Shown here piece by piece: positions 17,713 to 25,827 of a stretch of DNA of 64,000 nucleotides. Positions within the stretch are counted from its first letter, which is position 1, and each line of letters opens with the position of its first letter. The stretch spans positions 620,001 to 684,000 of the forward strand of contig NZ_JALMDK010000006.1 of the NCBI RefSeq assembly GCF_023094165.1. The letters run 5' to 3'. Made by a program: the position numbers and the translations under genes. Source of the DNA: Crossiella sp. S99.2 (lineage in GTDB: Bacteria; Actinomycetota; Actinomycetes; Mycobacteriales; Pseudonocardiaceae). The notes below the pieces were generated by a model that saw only the letters and a program-made list of their open reading frames with translations, did no database searches and had not been told where the DNA came from.

Positions 17713-18363
17713 TCAGGCCTGCACCAGGCTCTCGGCGACCCGCTGGGCGCGCTCGGCCACCGCGGCCTCGGCCGACCGCAGCGAGGCGAAGCCCTTGGCC
17801 TGCTCGGCCGGGTCCTTCGCGGTGAAGGCGGCCAGCGTGTGCTCGACGGTGATCAGCTCCAGCTCATAGCCCAGCACCTTGCCCAGCACGGTGCGCAGGT
17901 ACGGCGCGCAGTGGTCCATGTCGGCATCCGGCGAGCCCTCCCCGTAGCCGCCGCCGTAGGCCAGCAGCACGGTGGCCGGGCGACCGCCGAGCGGCTGGTG
18001 GCTCGGGTCGAAGGGCAGCGTGCGACCCAGCACCAGCGACTGGTCCAGCCACGCCTTCAGCGTGGACGGGATGGTCCAGTTGTACATCGGCGCGCTGATC
18101 AGCACCGCGTCCGCGGCCAGCAGCTCGGCCACCAGCTCCTCGTGCAGCGCGGCCGCGGCCTGCTGGCGCTCGGTCTGCGGCGGCGACATCAGGGTGAGCA
18201 CCGCGTCGTGGTCGGGGTGCGGCACCGGATCGGCGGCGAGATCCCGGTAGGTCACCGTGCCCTCCGGGTGCTCCTTCTCCCACACCGCACGGAATTCCGC
18301 GGCCAGCTTGCGCGAGACCGAATGCACGGAGCTGGACGAGTCGATATGCAGCAGCTTGGCCAC
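17713..18363 (-). CDS. FMN-dependent NADH:quinone reductase / azoreductase (AzoR family)
   Basis: 216 residues of flavodoxin-like fold. AKLLHIDSSSSVHSVSRKLA is the phosphate-binding N-terminus of AzoR-type enzymes, and SAPMYNWTIPSTLKAWLDQ is the conserved FMN/dimer segment. Members carry out two-electron reduction of quinones. Within a quinone-type aromatic polyketide cluster it could reduce an intermediate or detoxify the quinone; both are inference. The start is GTG with GAGAGG 6 nt upstream; earlier in-frame starts only add low-complexity sequence. It is divergent from the sugar 4-ketoreductase gene at 18548, with a 184-nt shared upstream region. Confidence 0.85.
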   Translation of the reverse strand: MAKLLHIDSSSSVHSVSRKLAAEFRAVWEKEHPEGTVTYRDLAADPVPHPDHDAVLTLMSPPQTERQQAAAALHEELVAELLAADAVLISAPMYNWTIPSTLKAWLDQSLVLGRTLPFDPSHQPLGGRPATVLLAYGGGYGEGSPDADMDHCAPYLRTVLGKVLGYELELITVEHTLAAFTAKDPAEQAKGFASLRSAEAAVAERAQRVAESLVQA

Positions 18364-18547
18364 TGGGCACCTCTCAGGTACGGGCGGGCACGCACCGGAC
18401 GGGCGCGCTCCTGGCCGTGCGACCTTCTCCGGTTCCGCTCGAACCACGTCGGAGCCCGGCTTGGCGTCGGGCGGGACTTGAGTCAGCCGTGACCGCCCCC
18501 GTCCACGATGCGGCCGAAGTGCCCATTCGCAGCGGAGGAAGGACGCC

Positions 18548-19510
18548 ATGTCCGCTAACGGCAGCGCGGTGGTCCTGGGCGGTACGGGATTCGCCGGACG
18601 GCACGTGTGCGCGGAGTTGCGCCGCCGAGGCTTCGACGTCGTCGTCGTGGCCCGGAAACCGCCCGATTACGAGCCACCAGGCCGATTTCTGGCCCTCGAC
18701 CTCGGCCAGTCGCCGGCCGAGGAGCTGGCGCGGGAACTGGAGGTGATCGGTCCGAGGGTGATCGTCAACGCGGCGGGCAGCAGCTGGGGCCGCACCGAGG
18801 AGCAGATGTGGGCGGCGGTGGCGCCGCCGACCTTCCGGTTGCTGGACGCGCTGGCGCTGCTGGCCGAGCGGCCCCGGCTGGTGCAACTCGGTTCGGTGCT
18901 GGAGTACGGCCAGGTGCAAGCGGGCACCACGGTCGGCGCGGGCACCGTTGCCCGGCCGACCGGCGCCTACGGCATGGCCAAACTGGCCACCACCCAGGCG
19001 GTGCTGAGCCAGACCCGCACCGGCCGGCTGGCCGGCATGGTGCTGCGCATCGCCAACCTGGCCGGCCCCGGCAGCCCGGAGGTCAGCCTGCTCGGCCGGG
19101 TGGCCCGCCTGCTGCTGGGCGCACAGGGCCAGCGGGCGGTGATCGAGCTGGATCCGTTGCTGGCGCACCGGGATTACGTGGACGTGCGCGATGTCGCCGA
19201 CGCGGTCGCCGCCGCGGCGCTGTCCCCGGTGTCCGGCCGGCTGGTGGACATCGGGCGCGGCCAGAGCTTCCCGGTGCGCACCCTGGTGGAAATGTTGATC
19301 ACCTGTAGCGGGCTGCCCGCGGTGATCGTGGAGCGGCCGGGATCGGCGATCCGGCACTCCACCGAGGAATGGTCCCAGGTGGACATCGAACCGGCCGAGC
19401 GGTTGCTCGGCTGGCGGCCGCACCGCTCGCTGACCGAGGCGGTGGAGGCGTTCTGGCACGAGTTCGTCCAGCGACAGGGCAAGACAAACGCGAAATGGAG
19501 TGCGGTCTGA
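18548..19510 (+). CDS. NDP-hexose 4-ketoreductase
   Basis: 320 residues of extended short-chain dehydrogenase type. GGTGFAGRH near residue 10 binds NAD(P)H, and SVLEYG with YGMAK supplies the YxxxK pair. C-terminal blocks HRDYVDVRDVADAV and LLGWRPHRSLTEAV are typical of nucleotide-sugar 4-ketoreductases such as EvaE and UrdR relatives. It would set the C-4 hydroxyl of the final deoxysugar. It resembles the second ketoreductase at 36580 but is clearly distinct, which suggests that two different sugars are made. GGAGGAAGG precedes the ATG. Its TGA is separated from the aminotransferase ATG by one base, so the two are translationally coupled. Confidence 0.85.
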   Translation: MSANGSAVVLGGTGFAGRHVCAELRRRGFDVVVVARKPPDYEPPGRFLALDLGQSPAEELARELEVIGPRVIVNAAGSSWGRTEEQMWAAVAPPTFRLLDALALLAERPRLVQLGSVLEYGQVQAGTTVGAGTVARPTGAYGMAKLATTQAVLSQTRTGRLAGMVLRIANLAGPGSPEVSLLGRVARLLLGAQGQRAVIELDPLLAHRDYVDVRDVADAVAAAALSPVSGRLVDIGRGQSFPVRTLVEMLITCSGLPAVIVERPGSAIRHSTEEWSQVDIEPAERLLGWRPHRSLTEAVEAFWHEFVQRQGKTNAKWSAV

Positions 19511-19511
19511 C

Positions 19512-20630
19512 ATGACTACCTACGTGTGGGACTACCTGCCCGAATACGAGGCCGAGCGGGCGGACCTGCTCGACGCGGTGGAAACGGTGTTCCGCTCCGG
19601 CAAGCTGGTCCTCGGGCCCAGCGTCAGTGGCTTCGAGCAGGAATTCGCCGCCTATCACGGCCGGTCCCTCTGCACCGGGGTGGACAACGGCACCAACGCG
19701 GTCAAGCTCGGCCTGGAAGCGCTCGGCGTCGGCGCGGGCGATGAGGTGATCACCGTGTCCAACACCGCCGCGCCGACCGTGGTGGCCATCGTCGGGACCG
19801 GGGCCACCCCGGTGTTCGTGGACATCCGCGAGCAGGACTACCTGATGGACACCGACCAGGTGGCCGCGGCGATCACCCCGCGCACCAAGGCTTTGCTGCC
19901 GGTGCACCTGTACGGCCAGTGCGTGGACATGGCGCCGCTGCGGGAACTCGCGGCCAAGCACGGCCTGGCCATCCTGGAGGACTGCGCGCAGGCACACGGC
20001 GCCAGCCACCACGGCGAGCTGGCCGGCACGATGGGCGATGCGGCCGCGTTCTCCTTCTACCCCACCAAGGTGCTCGGCGCCTACGGCGACGGCGGCGCGG
20101 TGCTCACCGCGGATCGCGCCATCGACGAGCGGATGCGGCGGCTGCGCTACTACGGCATGGAGAAGACCTACTACGTGGTGCAGACGCCGGCGCACAACGC
20201 CAGGCTGGACGAGATCCAGGCGGAGATCCTGCGCCGCAAGCTGGGCAGGCTGGACGAGTACATCGCGGGCAGGCGCGCGGTGGCCCGGCGGTACGAGGAG
20301 GGCCTTGGCGAGCTGGCCGAGCGCGGTCTGGTGCTACCTGGCACGAATCCGGGCAACGAGCACGTCTACTACGTCTACGTGGTCCGGCACCCGGAGCGGG
20401 ACCGGATCATCGAGGCGCTCAAGCAGTACGACATCTCGTTGAACATCAGCTACCCGTGGCCGGTGCACACCATGTCCGGCTTCGCACACCTGGGCTACGC
20501 CAAGGGTTCGCTGCCGGTGACCGAGCGGCTGGCCGAGCAGATCTTCTCGCTGCCGATGTACCCGGCGCTGCCGGAGGACCTGCAGGACAAGGTGATCTCG
20601 GCGGTGCGTGAGGTGCTGCTCGCGCTGTGA
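19512..20630 (+). CDS. NDP-sugar 3-aminotransferase (DegT/DnrJ/EryC1 family)
   Basis: 372 residues, PLP-dependent fold type I. The Schiff-base Lys lies in FSFYPTKVLGAYGDGG, with LEDCAQAHGA and VDNGTNAVKLGLEALG as the conserved cofactor blocks. Relatives (EvaB, TylB, DesV, DnrJ) transfer an amino group to C-3 of an NDP-keto-deoxyhexose. Together with the 2,3-dehydratase this gives a 2,3,6-trideoxy-3-amino sugar; the N,N-dimethyltransferase at 35776 would then act on it. The ATG at 19512 was chosen because the family homology MTTYVWDYLPEYEAE starts here; a start 4 codons earlier would overlap the ketoreductase. A strong hairpin follows. Confidence 0.92.
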   Translation: MTTYVWDYLPEYEAERADLLDAVETVFRSGKLVLGPSVSGFEQEFAAYHGRSLCTGVDNGTNAVKLGLEALGVGAGDEVITVSNTAAPTVVAIVGTGATPVFVDIREQDYLMDTDQVAAAITPRTKALLPVHLYGQCVDMAPLRELAAKHGLAILEDCAQAHGASHHGELAGTMGDAAAFSFYPTKVLGAYGDGGAVLTADRAIDERMRRLRYYGMEKTYYVVQTPAHNARLDEIQAEILRRKLGRLDEYIAGRRAVARRYEEGLGELAERGLVLPGTNPGNEHVYYVYVVRHPERDRIIEALKQYDISLNISYPWPVHTMSGFAHLGYAKGSLPVTERLAEQIFSLPMYPALPEDLQDKVISAVREVLLAL

Positions 20631-20640
20631 ACGCGCCCAG

Positions 20641-20677
20641 CGGAAAGGGCCGCCCGGTCGCCGGGTGGCCCTTTCCG
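20641..20677. terminator. Bidirectional hairpin terminator
   Basis: CGGAAAGGGCC (20641-20651) pairs perfectly with GGCCCTTTCCG (20667-20677), with a further CCCGG/CCGGG stem inside and a 3-nt loop. It lies between the convergent aminotransferase and glycosyltransferase genes. Confidence 0.85.
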
Positions 20678-20696
20678 TTGTGGGGAGCGGGTTTTC

Positions 20697-21839
20697 TCAG
20701 ACGAGCTGCTCGATCTCCTTGACGATCTCGGCCGACGGGGTCAGCCCGGCGATCTCCCGGGAGATCTCCTGCGCGCTGGCCCGGTAACCGGAGTCGCCCA
20801 GGATCTTGGTGATGGCCCCGGCCACCTCGGCCACCGGCGGGTTGTTGCCGTCCAGGGTGATCGCGGCGCCGCGTTCGTCGACCCGGCGCACCGACACCGC
20901 CGAGGTGGGGATCTCCGGCAGCACCACCTGCGGCACCCCGGCGTTGAGCAGGGTCATCACGGTGACCCCGCCGCCGTGGTGCACCACCAGGTCCGCGGTC
21001 GGCGCGACCACGTCCAGCGGCACCCAGCCCGCCTTGATGTCCGGGAACTCCGCGCGCAGCTGCTGGGCCACCGGCTCGGTGGTCGCGATGACCACCTCGA
21101 CCGAACCGTCGCTGAGCGCGGGGTTGGCCAGCAGCGGACGGAAGAAGTCCGCGCCCAGCGCGGGCACGAACTTGCTGCGCGAACCAGAGGTGATCACCAC
21201 CCGCGGCTTGTCCCCCTTGGCGCACATCCACCGCTCCAGCCCGACCTGCTGGTTGCCCGGCGTCCAGCGCATCAGCCGCGCGGGCACCGCGTCGTCCGGG
21301 CGCAGGCTGGGCGGGGTGATGTCCACGAACAGCTCGGCCTCCGGCAGCGCGGACAGGCTCAGCGCGGACAGCTCCGGCGCCAGCTCGTCGGTGGCGCCCT
21401 GCCAGTCGGCCTCGGCCCGGTCGTAGAGGGCGTAGGTGTGGCTCACCAGCGGCAGGCCGAGCTGGTGCGCCACCAGCTGGGCGTGGTGGTTGTACTCGCC
21501 GCCGATGATGACATCCGGCTTCCAGGTCTTGGCCAGGGCCAGGGTTTCCTGGTGGGCCGCCGCGGAAAGCCTGCCGAAGCCGCGGCCGATGAAGTCCAGC
21601 TGGGCGGTGAAGTCCTCCGGGATGGGCAGCGGATCGCCCGCCCGGTCCTTGAGCATCGCGTCCGCGATGCCCACCGGGGTCACCGCGTAGGCGGGCAGGC
21701 CGACGTGGGCGATGAGGTCGCGGTTCTCCTCGGGGCAGGCGACGATCACTTCGTGCCCCGCGGTGCGGGCCGTCCACGCCAGCGGGATGCCGGCGTGGAC
21801 GGGAGCCGAGCCGCCCCCGGTGATGAACAGGAATCGCAC
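20697..21839 (-). CDS. GT1-family glycosyltransferase
   Basis: 380 residues, GT-B fold. The N-terminus VRFLFITGGGSAPVHAGIPLAW is the acceptor-domain start of antibiotic glycosyltransferases, and VVHHGGGVTVMTLLNAGVPQVVLP is the C-terminal nucleotide-sugar site. It should attach one of the cluster's deoxyaminosugars to the polyketide. Whether it makes an O- or C-glycoside cannot be read off. The start is GTG with AAGGAG 5 nt upstream, which excludes the 74-codon upstream extension. No P450-like helper (DesVIII type) is adjacent. It is followed on the same strand by the terminator at 20641 and is preceded by the ABC transporter genes. Confidence 0.9.
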   Translation of the reverse strand: MRFLFITGGGSAPVHAGIPLAWTARTAGHEVIVACPEENRDLIAHVGLPAYAVTPVGIADAMLKDRAGDPLPIPEDFTAQLDFIGRGFGRLSAAAHQETLALAKTWKPDVIIGGEYNHHAQLVAHQLGLPLVSHTYALYDRAEADWQGATDELAPELSALSLSALPEAELFVDITPPSLRPDDAVPARLMRWTPGNQQVGLERWMCAKGDKPRVVITSGSRSKFVPALGADFFRPLLANPALSDGSVEVVIATTEPVAQQLRAEFPDIKAGWVPLDVVAPTADLVVHHGGGVTVMTLLNAGVPQVVLPEIPTSAVSVRRVDERGAAITLDGNNPPVAEVAGAITKILGDSGYRASAQEISREIAGLTPSAEIVKEIEQLV

Positions 21840-21901
21840 AGTTTCTCCTTGTGCATCAGGGACCGGGAGCCACGGCCGCACCGCGCCCAGCGGTCCACCA
21901 G

Positions 21902-22705
21902 CTACTTGCTGACGGCCTTCGTGTACCGGCGGATGGCCAGCGGGACGAAGATCGCCAGAATCAGCGCCACCCAGAGCAGGGAGGCGGCGATCGGGTACTG
22001 CAGCGGCAGCACTTCGGGCGCCACCCGGCCGGGCGGGATGTTGCCGAAGAGCTGCCGACATGCCTCGACCACGGCCGAGACCGGGTTCCAGTCCGCGACC
22101 ACCCGCAGTGCGGGCGGCAGGACCTCGCTGGGCACGAAGGAGTTGGAGATGAAGGTCAGCGGCAGCAGCACCATCAGCATGATGTTGCCCAGCACCTCGG
22201 GCGATTTGATGGTCAGGCCGATCGCCGCGGTGATCCAGGACGCCGCGTAGGCGAACAGGAACAGCAGCAGGTAGCCCAGCACCGCGTCCAGGAAGGAACC
22301 GCGGATCCGCCAGCCCATCAGCAGGCCGGTGATGGACATCAGGATCATCACGATCACGTTGTTGATCGCGTCGCCGTTGGTCCGGCCGACCAGCACCGCC
22401 GCCTGCGAGATGGGCAGCGAGCGGAACCGGTCCACCAGGCCCTGTTTCATGTCGTAGGCGATGCCGGCCCCGGTGTTGGAGGCGGTCATCAACATGGTCT
22501 GGGCCAGGATGCCGACGATCATGAACTCCCGGTAGTTCGCCCCCTTCATGTCGATCGCGCTGCCGAAGACGAACCCGAACAGCAGGGCGAAGGCGATCGG
22601 CGCCGCACTGGAGAACACCACGATGTCCGGGTTGCGCAGGCTCTTGAGGAAGCTGCGCTTGCTCAGCGTGAGGCCATCGCTGATCGCGCTGGTGACCACG
22701 TTCAC
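21902..22705 (-). CDS. ABC-2 type transporter permease (DrrB-like)
   Basis: 267 residues with about six hydrophobic segments, for example APIAFALLFGFVFG and ILMSITGLLMG. The conserved block RFRSLPISQAAVLVGR is typical of DrrB-type ABC-2 permeases that export daunorubicin and similar drugs. Its GTG start overlaps the TGA of the ATPase gene (GTGA), so the two subunits are coupled. The pair probably exports the glycosylated polyketide and gives self-resistance alongside the UvrA-type protein. Confidence 0.9.
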   Translation of the reverse strand: MNVVTSAISDGLTLSKRSFLKSLRNPDIVVFSSAAPIAFALLFGFVFGSAIDMKGANYREFMIVGILAQTMLMTASNTGAGIAYDMKQGLVDRFRSLPISQAAVLVGRTNGDAINNVIVMILMSITGLLMGWRIRGSFLDAVLGYLLLFLFAYAASWITAAIGLTIKSPEVLGNIMLMVLLPLTFISNSFVPSEVLPPALRVVADWNPVSAVVEACRQLFGNIPPGRVAPEVLPLQYPIAASLLWVALILAIFVPLAIRRYTKAVSK

Positions 22706-23715
22706 TGGACCTGCTCCTTCACCTTGCCGCCGACCTCGTCGCCAGTGCTGGACTTGCCGGACTCGTACTCCTCGGTCCCGCTCTCCCCGGTCAGGGCGAG
22801 GAACGCCTCGTCCAGGGTGGGCCTGCGCACGTTCGCGCCGACCAGGGCCACGTGCGCGTTGTCCAGCAACCGGATGCTGGCGATCAGCGCCTCCGAGCCG
22901 CTGCTCACCGGCACGATCACGTGGCTGGCCTGCTCGTCCACGGTGATCTCGCCCTGGGCCAGGCCCGCCAGCGCCTGCCGCGCGGCGGGCAGGTCGGCCG
23001 CGCTGGCCACGGCCAGTTCCAGCCGCTCGCCGCCGACCTTGGCCTTGAGCGCGGCCGGCGTGCCCTGCTCGATCACCTTTCCGTGGTGCACCAAGGTGAT
23101 CAGGTCGGCCAGCTGGTCGGCCTCCTCCAGGTACTGGGTGGTCAGCAACAACGTGGTGCCCTCCCGGACCAGCTCGGCGATCACCTCCCAGAGCGCCATC
23201 CGGTTCTGCACGTCCAGACCGGTGGTCGGCTCGTCCAGGAACAGCACCTCGGGCTTGGCCACCACCGCGCAGGCCAGGTCGACCCGGCGGCGCATCCCGC
23301 CGGAGTAGCCCTTGACCTGCCGGTCGGCCGCCTTGCTCAGGTTGAACCGCTCCACCAGCTCGTCGGCCCGCCGCCTGGCCGCCGGACCACCGAGGTGGTA
23401 CAGGCGGCCGATCATCTGGAGGTTCTCCCTGGCGGTGAGGTCCTCGTCCACCGCGGCGTACTGGCCGGACAACCCGATCCGGCGGCGCACCTTGACCGCG
23501 TCGGCCACCACGTCCAGCCCGGCCACCGTGGCCCGGCCGGAGTCGGGACGGAGCAGGGTGGACAACACCCGCACCATCGTGGTCTTGCCGGAACCGTTGG
23601 GCCCCAGCAAACCCATCACCGTGCCTTCCTGGACGGCCAGGTCGATCCCGTCCAGTGCGACGGTCGAGCCGAAGCGCCTTCTCAAGCCCTCGGCGACGAT
23701 CGCGTCCGTCATCAC
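22702..23715 (-). CDS. ABC transporter ATPase (DrrA-like)
   Basis: 337 residues. Walker A is LLGPNGSGKTTMVRVLS, the signature is YSGGMRRRVDLA, Walker B is VLFLDEPTTGLD, and the switch His lies in the TTQYLEEADQLAD block region. The C-terminal extension of about 110 residues is usual for DrrA-type subunits, where it contacts the permease. It is the first gene of the exporter operon; the upstream 300 nt separate it from the divergent secreted-protein gene at 24016 and should hold both promoters. Confidence 0.92.
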   Translation of the reverse strand: MMTDAIVAEGLRRRFGSTVALDGIDLAVQEGTVMGLLGPNGSGKTTMVRVLSTLLRPDSGRATVAGLDVVADAVKVRRRIGLSGQYAAVDEDLTARENLQMIGRLYHLGGPAARRRADELVERFNLSKAADRQVKGYSGGMRRRVDLACAVVAKPEVLFLDEPTTGLDVQNRMALWEVIAELVREGTTLLLTTQYLEEADQLADLITLVHHGKVIEQGTPAALKAKVGGERLELAVASAADLPAARQALAGLAQGEITVDEQASHVIVPVSSGSEALIASIRLLDNAHVALVGANVRRPTLDEAFLALTGESGTEEYESGKSSTGDEVGGKVKEQVQ

Positions 23716-24015
23716 TCCTCCATCACCTTGCGAAACGTGTGATCGCGTAGGCAGACCACCGGTCGGTGGTTCGTGCTGTCACGGCTGGGCTCGTCGTCGA
23801 GGCGAGCCCAGTGTCGGTCCACTCGCTGGACCTCCGGTCGAATGCAGCCGGATCCCTTGCGGTCAAGGGGGAATCCAGTCCTCCCATAGCGCGCGTCGCC
23901 AGCGTGGCAGCACCGCACCCGGGAGCCGTTGGCACAGGTACGGACCGTCGCGCTGCCGGGTGCTGGTCACTTGTCTTGTTGGACAGGCCCGGAACGGGCC
24001 GGAAATGGATGACGG
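23716..24015. promoter_or_regulatory. Divergent upstream region, right part repeated downstream
   Basis: Holds the start-side regions of the ABC ATPase (leftward) and the first secreted protein (rightward). From about 23859 onward the sequence is repeated about 710 nt downstream ahead of the second secreted protein, so the promoter region was duplicated with the gene. No clear -35/-10 pair was settled on. Confidence 0.45.
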
Positions 24016-24522
24016 ATGTTCAGACGGACACTGCGCACGATGGCCGCGGCAACGGCCATCGTCGCCTCCGCGATGCTTGTCCCCGCAACGGTTTCCGCCG
24101 CAGCCGAGGACAACGCGCCCGGCTCGGCCCGGGACGTGATCGGACCGCCGATCGGCGTGTGGGACGGCAAGATCAGCTTCCCGGATGGTGCGGTCGATAT
24201 CAAACTCTCCTTCCGTCTCAACGGAACCCTGTGCTTAATCGCGCCGCCGCCCGACCCGGGCGGTGGCATCGAGGGTGCGGGCCGCTGGCGGCTGACCGAC
24301 CCGAACTCCTTCAACTTCAACGGCAAGGAGCGCTACTTCGACGGCTCGGGCGCGACCACCGGCTCGCTGACCTTCGACATGAACGCCGACTACCAGGGGC
24401 TGACCGGCTTCGTCGCCGGCGGCACGGCGACGCTGTTCGACGCGCAGGGCAACAACCTGGGCACCATCCCCACCACGTCCCGCTTCAAGCGGATTTCGCT
24501 GGTTCCGGTGAACTGCTCGTAG
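24016..24522 (+). CDS. Secreted protein of unknown function, copy A
   Basis: 168 residues. MFRRTLRTMAAATAIVASAM followed by VPATVSAAAE is a clear Sec signal peptide with an AxA cleavage site, leaving about 135 residues. I do not recognise the family. The mature part is rich in alternating hydrophobic residues and Gly (IGVWDGKISFPDG, GATTGSLTFDMNADYQGLTG), which suggests a small beta-barrel or sandwich; that is inference. Only one Cys pair is possible (in LCLIA and near the C-terminus). Codon 74 is TTA (24235-24237), a possible bldA control point. The gene lies between the exporter and the SARP regulator, so an extracellular role in binding or tolerating the product is conceivable. Confidence 0.75.
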   Translation: MFRRTLRTMAAATAIVASAMLVPATVSAAAEDNAPGSARDVIGPPIGVWDGKISFPDGAVDIKLSFRLNGTLCLIAPPPDPGGGIEGAGRWRLTDPNSFNFNGKERYFDGSGATTGSLTFDMNADYQGLTGFVAGGTATLFDAQGNNLGTIPTTSRFKRISLVPVNCS

Positions 24523-24531
24523 CCCCGCACC

Positions 24532-24565
24532 CCGGCCGCGGCCTGAGTTCTCAGGCCGCGGCCGG
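24532..24565 (+). terminator. Hairpin terminator between the two secreted-protein genes
   Basis: CCGGCCGCGGCCTGA (24532-24546) pairs perfectly with TCAGGCCGCGGCCGG (24551-24565) around GTTC, 9 nt after the stop of copy A. Confidence 0.75.
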
Positions 24566-24729
24566 CTCGCGGTCAAGGGCGAATCCAGCCCTCCCCTAGC
24601 CCGCGCCGACACCGTGGCAGCACCGCATCCGGGGGGACGGTGGCACAGGCACGGGCCGGGTCGCTGACAGGTGCCGGTTGCTTGTCCCACCGAACAGGCC
24701 CGCCCAGGGCCGGAAAAGGATGACGGACG

Positions 24730-25224
24730 ATGAGAAAGACGCTGCGCACGATCGCCACCGCGGTGGCGGTCGCCGCCACCATGCTTGTTCCCGCAACGGT
24801 TTCCGCCGCAGCGCAGGGCAACGCGCCCGGCTCGGCGCGGAACGTGATCGGGCCGCCGGTCGGCGTGTGGACCGGCAAGATCACCTTTCCCTCGATGCAG
24901 GTCGATGCCAAACTCTCCTTCCACCTCAACGGCACGCTGTGCTACCTCACCAAGCCGGAAGACGGGGTGGAGGGCAAGGGCCGCTGGCGGCTCACCGGAC
25001 TGACTTCCTTTGACCTCAACGGGATCGAGCGATTCTTCGACAGCAGCGGGGCCACCACCGGTTCGCTGACCTTCGCCATGGCCGCCAACTACCAGGGCCT
25101 GACCGGCTTCGCCGCCAACGGCAGCGCGACGTTCTACGACGCGAAGGGCAACAAGCAGGACACCGTCCCCATCTCCGCCCACCTCAACCGCCAGTCGGTG
25201 ATCCCGGCCCCCTGCCCGTCCTGA
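24730..25224 (+). CDS. Secreted protein of unknown function, copy B
   Basis: 164 residues, a clear paralogue of the preceding gene. The signal peptide ends in the same VPATVSAAA, and NAPGSAR, VIGPP, GVW.GKI.FP and GATTGSLTF recur in order. It lacks the DPGGG insertion region of copy A (PDPGGGIEG against PEDGVEG), and the C-terminus keeps the single Cys (PAPCPS). Two Cys remain, probably one disulphide. Function unknown. It has its own copy of the upstream region, so it is probably expressed in parallel with copy A. A nested hairpin follows immediately. Confidence 0.75.
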   Translation: MRKTLRTIATAVAVAATMLVPATVSAAAQGNAPGSARNVIGPPVGVWTGKITFPSMQVDAKLSFHLNGTLCYLTKPEDGVEGKGRWRLTGLTSFDLNGIERFFDSSGATTGSLTFAMAANYQGLTGFAANGSATFYDAKGNKQDTVPISAHLNRQSVIPAPCPS

Positions 25225-25234
25225 GCAAGCCACC

Positions 25235-25335
25235 GTGTTGGCCGTTGTCGTACGGTGTGTTGGCCGTTCTGGACGGTGTGTTGGCCGAACCGGCGTACCA
25301 GTTCGGCCAACACCATGTACGACAACGGCCAACAC
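25235..25335. terminator. Nested double hairpin between convergent genes
   Basis: A 19-bp perfect stem (25235-25253 with 25317-25335) encloses a 13-bp perfect stem (GTGTTGGCCGAAC at 25278-25290 with 25301-25313, 10-nt loop). The left side also carries GGTGTGTTGGCCG as a direct repeat. It sits between convergent genes and probably stops transcription from both sides. Confidence 0.75.
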
Positions 25336-25349
25336 ACCGTGGCTCGGAA

Positions 25350-25772
25350 TCAGGCCGCGGCCGGCCGGTCGCGCACGAGGGTCCGCGAGCGCACCAGCAA
25401 CCTCCCGTCCCTGCGCACCAGTTCGTCGGTGACCGCGAAGGTCGACTCGAAGCGCACCTTGCCCTCCTTGTCCGTCAGGGTGACCAGTGAGCAGTAGCCG
25501 ACGGTGAGATCCCCGTCGGCGTCCTGCTCGATCTCGTAGTGGTCGTTCCAGTGCCGGGGCACGTTCTCCCGGTACCGCGGCAGCGCCGCCTCGGCGAAGG
25601 CCCGCATCTCCGCCCTGCCCTCGAGCTTCTTGCCGTGGTGGACGTGGTGGGTCACCCCGTCCTCGGTGAAGGTGCCCAGATAGCCGTCCAGGTCCAGCCG
25701 GTCCAGCAGGGCCATCTGCCGGGCGTAGAACCTCAGCACCTCGACGTAGCGTTCGGCGTCTACCTCCGCCAT
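25350..25772 (-). CDS. SnoaL-like / NTF2-fold small protein
   Basis: 140 residues with the cone-shaped alpha+beta barrel pattern of the SnoaL/NTF2 superfamily: an N-terminal helix (YVEVLRFYARQMALLDRLD), then GYLGTFTEDGVTHHVHHG, and a sheet ending FESTFAVTDELVRRDGRLLVRSRTLVRD. Members in type II PKS clusters serve as ring cyclases or hydroxylases, though the layout here also resembles the small subunit of ring-hydroxylating dioxygenases, which has the same fold; no large subunit is nearby. A cyclisation or isomerisation role is the best guess. AAAGGAA lies 7 nt before the ATG. It follows the SARP gene by 55 nt on the same strand. Confidence 0.75.
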   Translation of the reverse strand: MAEVDAERYVEVLRFYARQMALLDRLDLDGYLGTFTEDGVTHHVHHGKKLEGRAEMRAFAEAALPRYRENVPRHWNDHYEIEQDADGDLTVGYCSLVTLTDKEGKVRFESTFAVTDELVRRDGRLLVRSRTLVRDRPAAA

Positions 25773-25827
25773 GCCCCGTTCCTTTCCCTGTTGGTCAACG
25801 CTGTGGTGGTCAGCACCGTCCTGGCGC

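Larger units (their letters stand above)
23859..25224 (+). repeat. Tandem duplication of a secreted-protein gene with its upstream region
   Basis: Copy A runs from about 23859 to 24522 and copy B from about 24569 to 25224. GCGGTCAAGGG begins both, and TGGCAGCACCGCA, TTGGCACAGG or TGGCACAGG, ACAGGCCCG and GGATGACGGA recur at matching places before each ATG. The offset is 710 nt at the left and 714 nt at the ATG codons. The coding parts are likewise alike. Confidence 0.85.
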
